NCBI GenBank assembly: GCA_005223045.1
Contig: NJBM01000002.1
Span: 1-64,000, forward strand
From: Planctomycetes bacterium B3_Pla
GTDB lineage: Bacteria > Planctomycetota > Phycisphaerae > Sedimentisphaerales > Anaerobacaceae
DNA: 64,000 nt
Direction: 5' to 3'
Positions within the stretch are counted from its first letter, which is position 1, and the number at the start of each line of letters is the position of its first letter. Shown here one piece after another: positions 8,122 through 16,782 of the stretch. The position numbers were made by a program, and so were the translations under genes. A model generated the notes under the pieces. It was not told the origin of the DNA. It worked only from the letters and a program-made list of their open reading frames with translations, and made no database searches.

Positions 8122-8712
8122 TTACAAGTTGCCGAGACCGGCATTACCCGGACTTACATACTGAAGGCCGTGTGAGCTTGGGTCGGTTTCCGAACCAACT
8201 TCTTGAATTATGGCAAAAGAGCCCCAAATCACTGGGCCGATTTCTATGCCATCAGCGTTATACCATATACCGTCTATGGGGGTGTCGGTGTCAGTAACAG
8301 CGATTATCTTGACGAAGTAGGTCCACACAACCCCGTCATCGTTGGTGCTTACCATGTGGTTCGTCAACCACGCCCCGGAGCCGATGTATTCATCGAAGCC
8401 ATAGTGCCTGTCAAGCAGGTTATCTCCGTCCCTGCTAGTGTTGGCTAACCAAGCATCGTTCCATTTCATCTGAAGTACTACATCGCCTTCAGTCACCGGA
8501 GGATTCGGACGCTGGAAATTCCAATAGTACCCGTTGAAGATATGGGCTTGGTAGTTATAGCCCCATTGGTCATAACCCACGGTAATCGGATTCCCCGCGG
8601 AGTCAAGTATCGTCCCGTCCTGTATTTTAGTATAGTCAATTGGAGCACCCACACTAACAGCGATGAAGCAACATAGCCCCATCAAGATTACTTTCTGAAT
8701 TTTCGTGTTCAT
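8122..8712 (-). CDS. Secreted protein of unknown function
   Basis: 196 residues with a signal peptide (MNTKIQKVILMGLCCFIAVS, cleavage near VGA at 20-23). The mature part has GTILDSAGNPITVGYDQWGY, then NGYYWNFQRP, then MKWNDAWLANTSRDGDNLLD, and ends near HGLQYVSPG. Proteins of this pattern are found in Planctomycetota and archaea as secreted hypotheticals; I know no function. The Asp-rich DGDNLLDRHYGFD stretch could bind calcium (inference). It is expressed from its own copy of the conserved leader (8713-8871). Confidence 0.65.
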   Translation of the reverse strand: MNTKIQKVILMGLCCFIAVSVGAPIDYTKIQDGTILDSAGNPITVGYDQWGYNYQAHIFNGYYWNFQRPNPPVTEGDVVLQMKWNDAWLANTSRDGDNLLDRHYGFDEYIGSGAWLTNHMVSTNDDGVVWTYFVKIIAVTDTDTPIDGIWYNADGIEIGPVIWGSFAIIQEVGSETDPSSHGLQYVSPGNAGLGNL

Positions 8713-8871
8713 TTTCTTTCTCCTTCAAGAGTACTCTCTAACAATTTCCTTTCTCGCTGCAGACGACCTGCAGCGAACAATACTCAGCTTTCTCAATCCT
8801 TTGGCGCAAATCCAGTCCGTTTGATTACCTACAACACTTCTCCATAGGCAGTTCCTCCTTTCTGCTGGCCT
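8713..8871 (-). promoter_or_regulatory. Conserved leader, copy 2
   Basis: Homologous to 7677-7812 over its whole length. It has AGAAAGGAGG, an ATG with the same MEKCCR-stop mini-frame, the TTTGCGCCAAAGGATTGAG block, and a perfect CGCTGCAG/CTGCAGCG hairpin where copy 1 has a weak one. The last bases give GAAGGAGAAAGAAA before the ATG of gene 8122-8712. Confidence 0.6.
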
Positions 8872-8880
8872 TTATTACTC

Positions 8881-8911
8881 CGGCGGGACTTTACTAACCC
8901 CGCCGTTCTAC
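8881..8911 (-). repeat. REP element with GTAG head
   Basis: On the minus strand GTAG is followed by the stem ACGGCGGGG/CCCGCCG. It sits 20 bases beyond the stop of gene 8932-9909 and just before leader copy 2. Confidence 0.65.
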
Positions 8912-8931
8912 ACAAAAAGCTGGGGATTGAA

Positions 8932-9909
8932 TCAATCGAAGAGCGCCTTTGGGTGGGCTCCCCCGCCGCGGTTATTGGCATCATCGCCCAGATTTCGAGA
9001 GATCACGTTGTTGTCCGCCACCGCCACCGGGTCCGGCCACAGCGAGATCGGTGTGCTTGATGTGCCTGTCACACCGCGCACATCGTTGAATCCAACCTTG
9101 TTATTTACGATGTCAGCCACGGGTGACTCTTGGTTGAGTCCAAAGTCCGTGAGCCCAATGCCGTCAGCCGGGTGGTTACGAGGATTGTTGCTGGATATGG
9201 AAACCTTGTTCTTGAGGATGCGGTTTCCAGTGATTGGTCCAGCGGGGCCGTAGCGACGATCAGAATACAGGTCGATGCCCGCCACGGTGTAGCCGTTCAC
9301 CGGATACGGTTCTAGATCGTTGTATCTATCAATTTCGTCCTGGGGAACTACGACCTGCCCTGTAACCTTGTTGTGAGCTATGAGATTGTTATTTGCTGTT
9401 GCTCCCTCGAACTCCCGAGTGCCGACAAAAATTCCAATGCCACCACCATCTAAGGTTCGTAATCCATTGATGACGTTGTGACTGATATTCCAACCATTAC
9501 CGTTCCAATTGGTTATGCCCTGCACCGGGCTGGTGAACGTGCACTGAACAACGGTAACATCATCGGTATCCCGGCTGTAAATGGCTAAACCCACTATCTC
9601 AAATGACAAGTTGCTGATTGTCGCGCCATTGCCGGCACCGTCTCGGAAATAGAACCCAGTTACAAAGATGGAATACGCAGGCCCGCTGTTTATCACAGCA
9701 CCATATTCACCCTTGATTTCGACAGCTTTGGTAACTGTTGCTCCTGCGTGGCTGCCCGGACCGACGATAATAGTATCACCATCCATTACATCGCCAGAAT
9801 CGATAGCCTCCTGAATGGTTGCGAAGTCACCCGGTACATGCCAGATAGCAGCCTTGGTCATGGTAGATATTGCTAAAACCACTGCGCAAATTGTCAATAA
9901 ACGTTTCAT
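8932..9909 (-). CDS. Secreted right-handed parallel beta-helix protein
   Basis: 325 residues. Signal peptide MKRLLTICAVVLAISTMTKA, then AIWHVPGDFATIQEAIDSGD, the typical opening of extracellular beta-helix proteins whose first turn is an IQ-A-I-A type strand. Repeating short strands with Asn turns (NISHNVING, NNNLIAHNKVTG, NRILKNKVSI, VNNKVGFNDV, ADNNVISRN) indicate a parallel beta-helix such as in pectate-lyase-like and NosD-like folds. No catalytic set can be assigned; it may bind or cut surface polysaccharide. Expression probably depends on leader copy 3 and the upstream motif promoter at 10245-10295. Confidence 0.75.
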   Translation of the reverse strand: MKRLLTICAVVLAISTMTKAAIWHVPGDFATIQEAIDSGDVMDGDTIIVGPGSHAGATVTKAVEIKGEYGAVINSGPAYSIFVTGFYFRDGAGNGATISNLSFEIVGLAIYSRDTDDVTVVQCTFTSPVQGITNWNGNGWNISHNVINGLRTLDGGGIGIFVGTREFEGATANNNLIAHNKVTGQVVVPQDEIDRYNDLEPYPVNGYTVAGIDLYSDRRYGPAGPITGNRILKNKVSISSNNPRNHPADGIGLTDFGLNQESPVADIVNNKVGFNDVRGVTGTSSTPISLWPDPVAVADNNVISRNLGDDANNRGGGAHPKALFD

Positions 9910-10051
9910 GGTTACTTCTCCTAAGAATTCTCTGTGCTTTTCTTCTTAGCTGCGGACCGTCCGCAGCTAACAACATTCAATTCTTCTCAATCCTTGGGCG
10001 CAAACCGTGTCCATTTGCTTGTCCGAATACTGCTGCTCATGCACCTCCTTT
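9910..10051 (-). promoter_or_regulatory. Conserved leader, copy 3, with 17-codon leader ORF
   Basis: The third copy of the leader seen at 7677 and 8713. It starts with GGGGGAAAGGAGG and an ATG opening MSSSIRTSKWTRFAPKD then TGA; the end of this peptide corresponds to the TTTGCGCC block of the other copies. It is followed by the perfect palindrome AGCTGCGGAC/GTCCGCAGCT and a Shine-Dalgarno TAGGAGAAG before ATG 9909. Confidence 0.6.
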
Positions 10052-10244
10052 CCCCCTTCTGTTCGCTTTTTCGCAGTAAGATATTATTGTTTGAGCAAAC
10101 TCTTGGCACACAGGCGCACTGACGAGCCGCTTGCGGGATTGCGGCTGCGCCGGCGGTTGCTCTGCATACAACTGGCAATTCGTGAGGGGGAGCTTTATAC
10201 ATACACGGCAAACTTCTCTCGCCACTCATCCCTGAATCTAACAC

Positions 10245-10295
10245 ATTCTACACGATTGATAAGCGCGACGTCTATTGTGGTAACTACGTATTTTT
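10245..10295 (-). promoter_or_regulatory. Promoter with conserved TACGTAGT/ACCACAATAGA motif
   Basis: Minus-strand order: an A-rich run, TACGTAGT, TACCACAATAGA, CGTCGCGC, then TAGAAT (10245-10250). The same block occurs at 36417-36451 with the same distance (21 bases between the edge of the TCTATTGTGG core on the plus strand and the -10 edge), although a 3-base insertion differs between copies. TAGACG would serve as a poor -35 with an 18-base spacer. It lies about 195 bases before leader copy 3, so it would give the beta-helix gene a long 5' untranslated region. Confidence 0.55.
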
Positions 10296-10440
10296 CGGCT
10301 TCCATACCTAATTATTGGCGTAAAAACGGGGGTAGCCTAAAAGAAAGTGTTCTCGGTGGAAAAACAGGTCGGCTCTCTTGCGGGCGGTAGGGCCATTGCA
10401 TCTGGCCGTCAGTGCGCTTTAGGTCTGGTCAGGACTGTTT

Positions 10441-13400
10441 CTACGCGTTCTTGCCGCAGCACTTTTTGTATTTTTTTCCGCTGCCGCAGGGGCATGGTTC
10501 GTTGCGGCCTACCTTGGGGGTATCGATCTTTATCTGCTTTACCTTTACCTCGCCCTGCGGGGCCTGGGCGGCGGCCCGCTGTTGCTCGGCCATCGCGAAC
10601 TGGCCGACCTCATCGTGCGAGGTCTGGCTCACGTTCCACACGCTCCTGGCCCTGGCGCCCGCTTCGAGACGGATCTTGAAGATAATGTCCGTAACCCGGT
10701 CCTCGATGGTATCAAGCATTTCCTCGAACATTCGCGAGCCTTCGCGCTTGTACTCGGTCTTGGGATCCTTCTCGGCCCAGCCGCGCATCCAGATGCTGCT
10801 TTTCAGATGGTCCATCGAATAGAGATGGTCCTTCCACGTGCCGTCGTAAACCTGGAGCAGAACGTATTTTTCGAGGTCGGTAAGCTCGGAGCGCAGGAAT
10901 TCTGTAGCGACCTCCGACAGGTGCTCTTTGAGTTCCGAGCCGTCGCCGGGCAGGTCGTCTTCGGTCAATGAGGCTGCGAATCTCTCGTTGGCCCAGCTCA
11001 CTAATTCGGCGCGGCTGGAGCCGGCGATCTTGCCGGAAAGCTCCCGGTCCAGCTCGCCGTCGCTAAAGCTCCGGCTCAATTCGAGCAGTTGCCTGCGCAG
11101 CGCACGAGGCTTGGCATCCTGTATCTTTTCGGCCGACAGACCGGCGTTATACTTCTTGTTGGCCCAATCGGCGAGCGTCTCGAAGGCATAAACATTGGCG
11201 CCCTGAGGCCCGTAAACCATATTCATCGCAAATTCGACCGGGTACTCGATCTCCCTTTGCTTGTATTTGGCGGCGCTTTTCTCGCCAAGCTGCTGACGGA
11301 TCTGCGATGCCTTGATATCCGCCAATTCGGCAACGTCCAGCTTTATGTCGAACTTGGCGCGCGCCCATTCGGCGAATGTCCGGACGGCAAAATCTTCTTT
11401 CAGAAACTCGATCAACTGCGTGCAGTCTTTCTTGTCGATCTGCTCGGCGGCGGCGGATGTCAACTGCTCCTCGATCTCTTCCGGCGACTGGTGCTTGACT
11501 TTGCCGGGACTAAGGCTGACCTGAAACGCACTCATCGCCCACTTGCACAGGCCGCCGACATCCCAGCTCCGAGGGTCGCTATAATCTTCAAGGTATTCCC
11601 CCATAGAAAGGGAGATATTATTAGCGACGTCACCCTTGGTTTTGTGTTTTATTATCTCCTCAATTTCCTCCACCTTCATGTCGGTGACATCCGAGGGCTT
11701 TAGGTCCACCCCAAAATTCGTTCGCGCCCATTCGATGATGCACTTGCGCGGGTAGTCCTTGTCGAGTATCGCATCGCAATTCTTTGCTATGGACAAGTCG
11801 ATCATCTCTGCGATGACATTTTTCAGCTTCTGCCCGGCCAAAATATGGCGCCTGCGGGAGTAGAAGATCTTTCGCTGGTAGTCCATCACCTCGTCATATT
11901 CGAGCAGGCTCTTGCGCACGTCGAAGTTTCGCTCTTCGACCTTCTTTTGCGCCTTTTCAATACCCTTGCTTATCCTCTTGTGGTAGATCGGCTGTCCCTC
12001 TTCCCAGCCGATCCAGGAAAGCGCCTTGACGGTCCATTCCGGCGCGAAGACTCGCATCAGATCGTCGTCGAAGCTCAGGAAGAACTGGCTGGAGCCTTTG
12101 TCGCCCTGTCTGCCGGAGCGGCCCCGGAGCTGATTGTCGATTCGTCGGGCCTCGTGCCGTTCGGTGCCGAGTATGTGCAGCCCGCCGATCTCAGCGACGC
12201 CTGGGCCGAGCTTGATGTCGGTGCCTCGGCCAGCCATGTTGGTTGCAATCGTGACATTACCGCGCATAGAACCGTCTCGGGTTTTGTGCTGATGGCCGGC
12301 CTTGATGACAATGTCGGCTTCTCTGGCGTGCTGTTTGGCGTTGAGGACCTCATGGTCGAGGCCGAATCTTTTCTTGAGCGCCGCCGAAAGCGCTTCGCTC
12401 TTTTCGATGCTGATCGTGCCGATAAGCAGGGGTCTGCCCGCCAGGCTGATTTCGTTTATCTCCTCGACTATCGCATCGAACTTTTCGCGCATCGACTTGT
12501 ATATTGCGTCCTCGCGGTCGTCCCTGATGCAAGGCTCATTGGTCGGCATAGCGAGGACGTCCAGCTTGTAGATGTTCATGAACTCTTCGGCTTCGGTGGC
12601 GGCGGTACCCGTCATGCCCGCTATCTGGTCGTAGAGCTTGAAGAAGTTCTGCAAAGTGATAGTGGCCAGCGTCTGGCTCTCTTCCTTCACCTTGACGGCT
12701 TCTTTTGCCTCGACCGCCTGATGCAGTCCGTCGGACCACTGCCTGCCGTGCATAAGCCGGCCGGTAAATTCATCAACGATGATGACCTTGCCGTCCATGA
12801 CGACGTAGTCTTTTTCCCGCTCGAACGTGACGTGGGCCCGCAGGCTCTGCTCCAGAAGATGGGGCCATTCCATGTTCGAGCCGGTGAAAAACGATCCCAC
12901 ACCTGCTATATCCTGTGCCGCCCCGACGCCTTCGTGCGTCAGGTGCACTGCTTTCCTGTCGTACTCGACTTCGTAGTACTGTGTTGCCGCTTCCAGCTTC
13001 AGTTGTGCGTCTTCGAGTTCGGCCTGGCTCTTCTCGATTGCCTTCTCAGCCTTTTCTTTGCGCTTGTTGTCTTTGTCCCTTTTCGCGTCGCTCAGTTCGC
13101 CCTGGGCATTGGCAATGGTCCGCTCGGCGGCGTCGATCTGTTTCTTTGTGCGGTCATACCCGCTCTGAAGGCCTATCAGCTTTCTCGCCACCTGGTCACC
13201 CTTGCCGTACCGGGTGACGTCATCAAACGCCGGGCCCGATATAATCAAAGGAGTTCTGGCTTCATCGACCAGAATTGAGTCAACCTCGTCGATCACGGCG
13301 TATTCGAGCGGCCCCTGAACCATCTGTTCGAGCGACGTTTTCATATTGTCGCGGAGGTAATCGAATCCGAACTCGTTGTTTGTGCCGTAGGTAATGTCAC

Positions 13401-13932
13401 AGCCATACTGGGCTTTTCTTTCGTCGCCGGCGCTGTCCATGTCCGCCTGAATCGCGCCGACGGTCAGCCCCAGCGCCTCGTAAACCGGCGCCATCCATTC
13501 TGCGTCTCGCTTGGCCAGGTAATCGTTGACCGTAACGACGTGGACCTTCCTTCCGGTCAGATGAACAAGGTATGCTGCCAGCGTTGCGACGAGGGTCTTG
13601 CCTTCGCCGGTGGCCATCTCGGCGATTTTTCCCTCGTAGAGCACGTTGCCGCCTATGAGCTGCACGTCGAAGTGCCGCATCTCGACGTTTCGCCTCGCCG
13701 TTTCTCGCACAACCGCAAAAGCTTCAGGCAGAATCTCCTCGGGTCTGGTTCCGCCTTTTATCGCCGCCTTGAACTCGGCGGTCTTTGCCTTAAGAGCTGC
13801 GTCGTCGAGTTTCTTTGTTTGCTCTTCAAACTCACCGGCCTGCCGAGCGATTGTCGAATAGGACTTTACGAGCCGCTCATTGCGAGAGCCGAAAATCTTT
13901 ACAAGCACCTTGCTTACTTTCTCGAATGCCAT
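10441..13932 (-). CDS. secA: Protein translocase ATPase SecA, enlarged form
   Basis: 1,163 residues versus about 850-900 usual. The motor that drives preproteins through SecYEG. Visible: Walker A region [15 protein letters not shown] (about residue 105), [55 protein letters not shown], and a C-terminal SEC-C zinc motif [14 protein letters not shown] Lys/Glu/Ala-rich coiled-coil insert of about 70 residues follows SGP (about 255-320). Between residues 730 and 1000 a unit with an EWAxxxF-type core occurs five times (Trp near 735, 798, 856, 923 and 980), where ordinary SecA has about one. The start has AGGAAG upstream. It is probably co-transcribed with efp, although a repeat lies between them. 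Confidence 0.95.
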   Translation of the reverse strand: MAFEKVSKVLVKIFGSRNERLVKSYSTIARQAGEFEEQTKKLDDAALKAKTAEFKAAIKGGTRPEEILPEAFAVVRETARRNVEMRHFDVQLIGGNVLYEGKIAEMATGEGKTLVATLAAYLVHLTGRKVHVVTVNDYLAKRDAEWMAPVYEALGLTVGAIQADMDSAGDERKAQYGCDITYGTNNEFGFDYLRDNMKTSLEQMVQGPLEYAVIDEVDSILVDEARTPLIISGPAFDDVTRYGKGDQVARKLIGLQSGYDRTKKQIDAAERTIANAQGELSDAKRDKDNKRKEKAEKAIEKSQAELEDAQLKLEAATQYYEVEYDRKAVHLTHEGVGAAQDIAGVGSFFTGSNMEWPHLLEQSLRAHVTFEREKDYVVMDGKVIIVDEFTGRLMHGRQWSDGLHQAVEAKEAVKVKEESQTLATITLQNFFKLYDQIAGMTGTAATEAEEFMNIYKLDVLAMPTNEPCIRDDREDAIYKSMREKFDAIVEEINEISLAGRPLLIGTISIEKSEALSAALKKRFGLDHEVLNAKQHAREADIVIKAGHQHKTRDGSMRGNVTIATNMAGRGTDIKLGPGVAEIGGLHILGTERHEARRIDNQLRGRSGRQGDKGSSQFFLSFDDDLMRVFAPEWTVKALSWIGWEEGQPIYHKRISKGIEKAQKKVEERNFDVRKSLLEYDEVMDYQRKIFYSRRRHILAGQKLKNVIAEMIDLSIAKNCDAILDKDYPRKCIIEWARTNFGVDLKPSDVTDMKVEEIEEIIKHKTKGDVANNISLSMGEYLEDYSDPRSWDVGGLCKWAMSAFQVSLSPGKVKHQSPEEIEEQLTSAAAEQIDKKDCTQLIEFLKEDFAVRTFAEWARAKFDIKLDVAELADIKASQIRQQLGEKSAAKYKQREIEYPVEFAMNMVYGPQGANVYAFETLADWANKKYNAGLSAEKIQDAKPRALRRQLLELSRSFSDGELDRELSGKIAGSSRAELVSWANERFAASLTEDDLPGDGSELKEHLSEVATEFLRSELTDLEKYVLLQVYDGTWKDHLYSMDHLKSSIWMRGWAEKDPKTEYKREGSRMFEEMLDTIEDRVTDIIFKIRLEAGARARSVWNVSQTSHDEVGQFAMAEQQRAAAQAPQGEVKVKQIKIDTPKVGRNEPCPCGSGKKYKKCCGKNA

Positions 13933-13943
13933 TGTGTCTTCCT

Positions 13944-14010
13944 GTCATCCCTGCGAAAGCAGGGATCCACAGTCGTTATGATATGGATTCCCGCTTGCGC
14001 GGGAATGACA
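13944..14010. repeat. Inverted VIPA-type repeat
   Basis: Inverted arms GTCATCCCTGCGAAAGCAGG and CCCGCTTGCGCGGGAATGAC face each other around a short centre. It is the same family as 3792-3817 and 3937-4030, here between efp and secA. Confidence 0.85.
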
Positions 14011-14022
14011 ATAAAAGTGCTG

Positions 14023-14580
14023 TTATTTCACTCGCGTCACATATTCGCCGGTACGCGTATCGACGCGGATCATCTCGCCCATCTTGACAAAGGGCGGCAC
14101 CTGCACTACAAGCCCGGTTTCAAGTGTCGCCGGCTTGTTTTGGTTTGTTGCCGTAGCGCCTTTGATTTCCGGCGGCGTGTCGGTCACCTCAAGGTCCACC
14201 GTATTAGGCAGAGTGACTATCACAGGCTTGCCCTCGTACATGCTGACCTGCAGTTGGCTGTTGGACTTGAGGTATTTCGGGCCGTCGCCGAACGCATCAT
14301 CGTCAAGGGTAATCTGGTCGTAGGTCGTCGTATCCATAAGGATGTGTTCGTTGCCGGAGGAATACAGGTATTCGTAGGTTCTTTTGTCAAGATATGCCTC
14401 TTCGACCTGTTCCTCTGCGCGCAGGCGGATGTTTTGTATTGACCCATCGATCAGACTTTTCAGTTTTGTCTGGAAAACCGCGCCGCCTTTACCTAATTTG
14501 ACGTGCTGGTAGTCAACAATCGCATACAACTTGCCGTCAATCGTAACGGTCTGACCCTTACGCATCTCAGATGCTCTCAT
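14023..14580 (-). CDS. efp: Elongation factor P
   Basis: 185 residues, the normal length. EF-P binds between the P and E sites of the ribosome and rescues stalling at poly-proline. The N-terminal KOW-like domain has MRKGQTVTIDGKLY and the loop VKLGKGGAVFQTK with Lys31 at the tip, the position modified in other bacteria. The OB domains follow (EEQVEEAYLDKR, YEGKPVIVTLP, VPPFVKMGEMIRVDTRTGEY). No epmA/epmB or ymfI-like modification gene is visible in this window. The start is supported by AGGAGAG before the ATG, and the stop of the HicB-like gene lies ten bases upstream. Confidence 0.97.
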   Translation of the reverse strand: MRASEMRKGQTVTIDGKLYAIVDYQHVKLGKGGAVFQTKLKSLIDGSIQNIRLRAEEQVEEAYLDKRTYEYLYSSGNEHILMDTTTYDQITLDDDAFGDGPKYLKSNSQLQVSMYEGKPVIVTLPNTVDLEVTDTPPEIKGATATNQNKPATLETGLVVQVPPFVKMGEMIRVDTRTGEYVTRVK

Positions 14581-14590
14581 TTATTCTCTC

Positions 14591-14785
14591 CTATACCTCG
14601 TGGAGGCGCTTCTGTATTTCAGTTTCCGATGCAGCCTCAAAGAACAATTCTATCGCTTCGGTCAAATTCTTCCTTGCTCTTTCCACAGAATCGCCCTGAC
14701 TGGCAATATCGAGTTCGGGGCAAAGCGCGGTGTATCCGTCCCCCTCATGCTCGATGATCGCAGTAAAAGCATGTTGTTTTTTCAT
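14591..14785 (-). CDS. HicB-like small protein (orphan antitoxin-type fold)
   Basis: 64 residues with the partial RNase H-like fold of the HicB family: FTAIIEHEGDGYTALCPELD, then ASQGDSVERARKNLTEAIELFF. In HicAB modules it neutralises the HicA mRNA interferase, but no HicA-like gene (short, with a GSHH motif) lies on either side. Isolated HicB-like proteins of this length are frequent and may have other roles. It lies ten bases ahead of efp on the same strand, so the two are probably co-transcribed. Confidence 0.75.
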   Translation of the reverse strand: MKKQHAFTAIIEHEGDGYTALCPELDIASQGDSVERARKNLTEAIELFFEAASETEIQKRLHEV

Positions 14786-15026
14786 TTGTGTACTTTTCTG
14801 TGTCTGTCTTCTTTACTGACGCTACATGTTGGCCAGCTTCTTTATCATGGCCGCTGCGTTCAATGTTCAGCGAGTCAGTATTGCAGCATTGATCGAAAAA
14901 GTCAAGGGATGCGAAAATTTGTCGGAAATCTTTCGCTCTTCTGCTCTTTCGGTACTATCCGGTATTATGTTGACAACGCCATGAGTTTTATATAGACTGA
15001 GTTGTGATATATTTAGGAGAAAGGAG

Positions 15027-16688
15027 ATGTCAGAGATAGATGTGAAAAGTGTGCCCACTGATGGGCATACGAGAGGTTATCTTTCGGAAGCCCACAAGCG
15101 AAAGTTTACCATTACGGCCGGTATCTTGGGGGTAATGTTCTTTATCGCGCAGTTCATGGTTCCTTTTGTGGTAATGATGGTAGCTATGCCCCTTATCGTC
15201 TTTCCGATGATTTCGATGAAAATGTCACAGCCGGAATACGGTACCTATTGGGACAATGCAATCTGGTACTCGGAGAAGACCCTGGCGACAAGCCGGGCAA
15301 CCGACGATCCCACACCGCTCAAAAGGATCGACCTTAGCAGTGAGAAAGGGCCGGTAACTGTTTGTGCATTGCCCATAAGAGAGCCGTGGCTGCTTGCCGG
15401 TGACGACAGGCTCTGGATAATTTCCTCCTCTGCGGTGGGTCATTATAAGGACGATGATCTGATCGTCGTCTCAGAAAGCAGACAGCTTGGCGATATTTCG
15501 CGACCGTTTCTTCACGATGGACAACCTGCTACCGTGCAGGCAACGCCGGAAGGTTTTTCGCTGATGGTGTTTAATGAAGATAGATGGCAAAAGGAACGCT
15601 CAATCGCCCTCAAGACCAAGAAGACTCCGACTGACATTAAAAGAAATCTTCAAGTGCTGTCGGACCGGGGGAAACTGCACTTTTTCCTGCGGTCCGGTGA
15701 TACACTCTATTACAGCGTCAGGCAATCTTATGCCGTAGAGCAAGCCGACGATGTGTGGCAGGCCGTCTCGCAAGTCGGTAAAACATGGCAAAGTTTCTTG
15801 ATAGACGGAAAACCGGCGGTCCTTTGTCTTAGGTCGCCGGGTTTTCGACAAGAAATTGTCGGCTTGAAGATATCAGATGGCCGCTGGAAAGACTTTTTCT
15901 CTCACGACGTCCCAATGGTTGAGGATATGGGAGCATATCCCCTGCCACAGTCAGGTGGATTTGCCGTCCTGATACAATCATTTCCCGGCTCAGTTCGTTT
16001 ACTTGTGGTCGAAGGAACACAGATTATCGCCGAGAACCGCTATGGGCGAGGCTTCCCCTTTTCCGGCACCTTTGCTTCCGTGATGTTCATACCTCACGGA
16101 CTCACGTACTGCATGCCTTTGATTCTGGCCCTCATACTATCGGTCCTGATGCGAAAGCACAGGGAGTGCCAGTACAGGATCGAATCTCGTACGATGCTTT
16201 TTGCATCGCTTGGGCGCCGCGCAGCAGCCCAAATTATCGACGCACTCTTCCTCGGAGGGCCCGTACTGGCCGGATATCTTTTACTGATGTTATCTTTCTT
16301 TGACATAGAAAAAATGTTTGTTTCAAGACCCTTTTTCCCACTGGCAGGATTCGGCCTCGTATTTTTTGGTATCTTCTGGGTGCTCGTGTGCCTCCTGCTG
16401 TTCAGCTTTCTTGAAGGGGGGCGGGGCCTCACTCCCGGCAAGTGGATCTTAGGAATAAGAGTCCTCGGCACAGACCTGCGGCCCTGCGGATTTGGGAGGG
16501 CCCTAATCAGGAATCTTCTCAAGTTTGTTGATGGATTCTTCAATTTCATGGTGGGCGTTCTTCTCATTGCCCTAAGTGAGAATTGGCAGCGAGTAGGGGA
16601 CATGGCTGCCAGGACGGTGGTCGTTTACAAGGGGAAGAAAACTGGCGACGTGTCGGCAAGTTCACTCCCGCAACCTGAGCAATTGTAA
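15027..16688 (+). CDS. RDD-family membrane protein with large extramembrane domain
   Basis: 553 residues. Two hydrophobic segments lie near the N-terminus (about residues 28-65), then a soluble region of about 290 residues with propeller-like beta strands (LAGDDRLWIISSSAVGHY, VCALPIREPWL), a membrane segment near 350-370, and a C-terminal RDD domain with RRAAAQIIDALFLGGP (Arg and the Asp pair region), a further pair of helices, GLTPGKWILGIRVLG and WQRVGDMAARTVV. RDD proteins are proposed transporters or ion exchangers, without a general substrate. The ATG follows a purine-rich AGGAGAAAGGAG. Confidence 0.75.
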   Translation: MSEIDVKSVPTDGHTRGYLSEAHKRKFTITAGILGVMFFIAQFMVPFVVMMVAMPLIVFPMISMKMSQPEYGTYWDNAIWYSEKTLATSRATDDPTPLKRIDLSSEKGPVTVCALPIREPWLLAGDDRLWIISSSAVGHYKDDDLIVVSESRQLGDISRPFLHDGQPATVQATPEGFSLMVFNEDRWQKERSIALKTKKTPTDIKRNLQVLSDRGKLHFFLRSGDTLYYSVRQSYAVEQADDVWQAVSQVGKTWQSFLIDGKPAVLCLRSPGFRQEIVGLKISDGRWKDFFSHDVPMVEDMGAYPLPQSGGFAVLIQSFPGSVRLLVVEGTQIIAENRYGRGFPFSGTFASVMFIPHGLTYCMPLILALILSVLMRKHRECQYRIESRTMLFASLGRRAAAQIIDALFLGGPVLAGYLLLMLSFFDIEKMFVSRPFFPLAGFGLVFFGIFWVLVCLLLFSFLEGGRGLTPGKWILGIRVLGTDLRPCGFGRALIRNLLKFVDGFFNFMVGVLLIALSENWQRVGDMAARTVVVYKGKKTGDVSASSLPQPEQL

Positions 16689-16782
16689 AGGCTGAAAGAA
16701 TCACTGAGCCCTGCTTGCTGAAACTTATACTGCTCAGGGGTGTTATTGTTTCTCTCTCACTCCGAATTCCATTTCAGCCCTT

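Noticed and set aside
9987..10244. An 85-codon minus-strand gene before leader copy 3
   Set aside because: Its N-terminal two thirds lack coding character and a ribosome site; only the last 17 codons, which have their own start and Shine-Dalgarno, are conserved as a leader ORF.
11845..13278. A 477-codon plus-strand frame opposite secA
   Set aside because: It is a mirror of the secA frame; the peptide has no recognisable domain and secA is certain.
14591..15027. A complete HicAB toxin-antitoxin pair
   Set aside because: Only the HicB-like protein is present; no HicA-like frame with its conserved His lies on either side.
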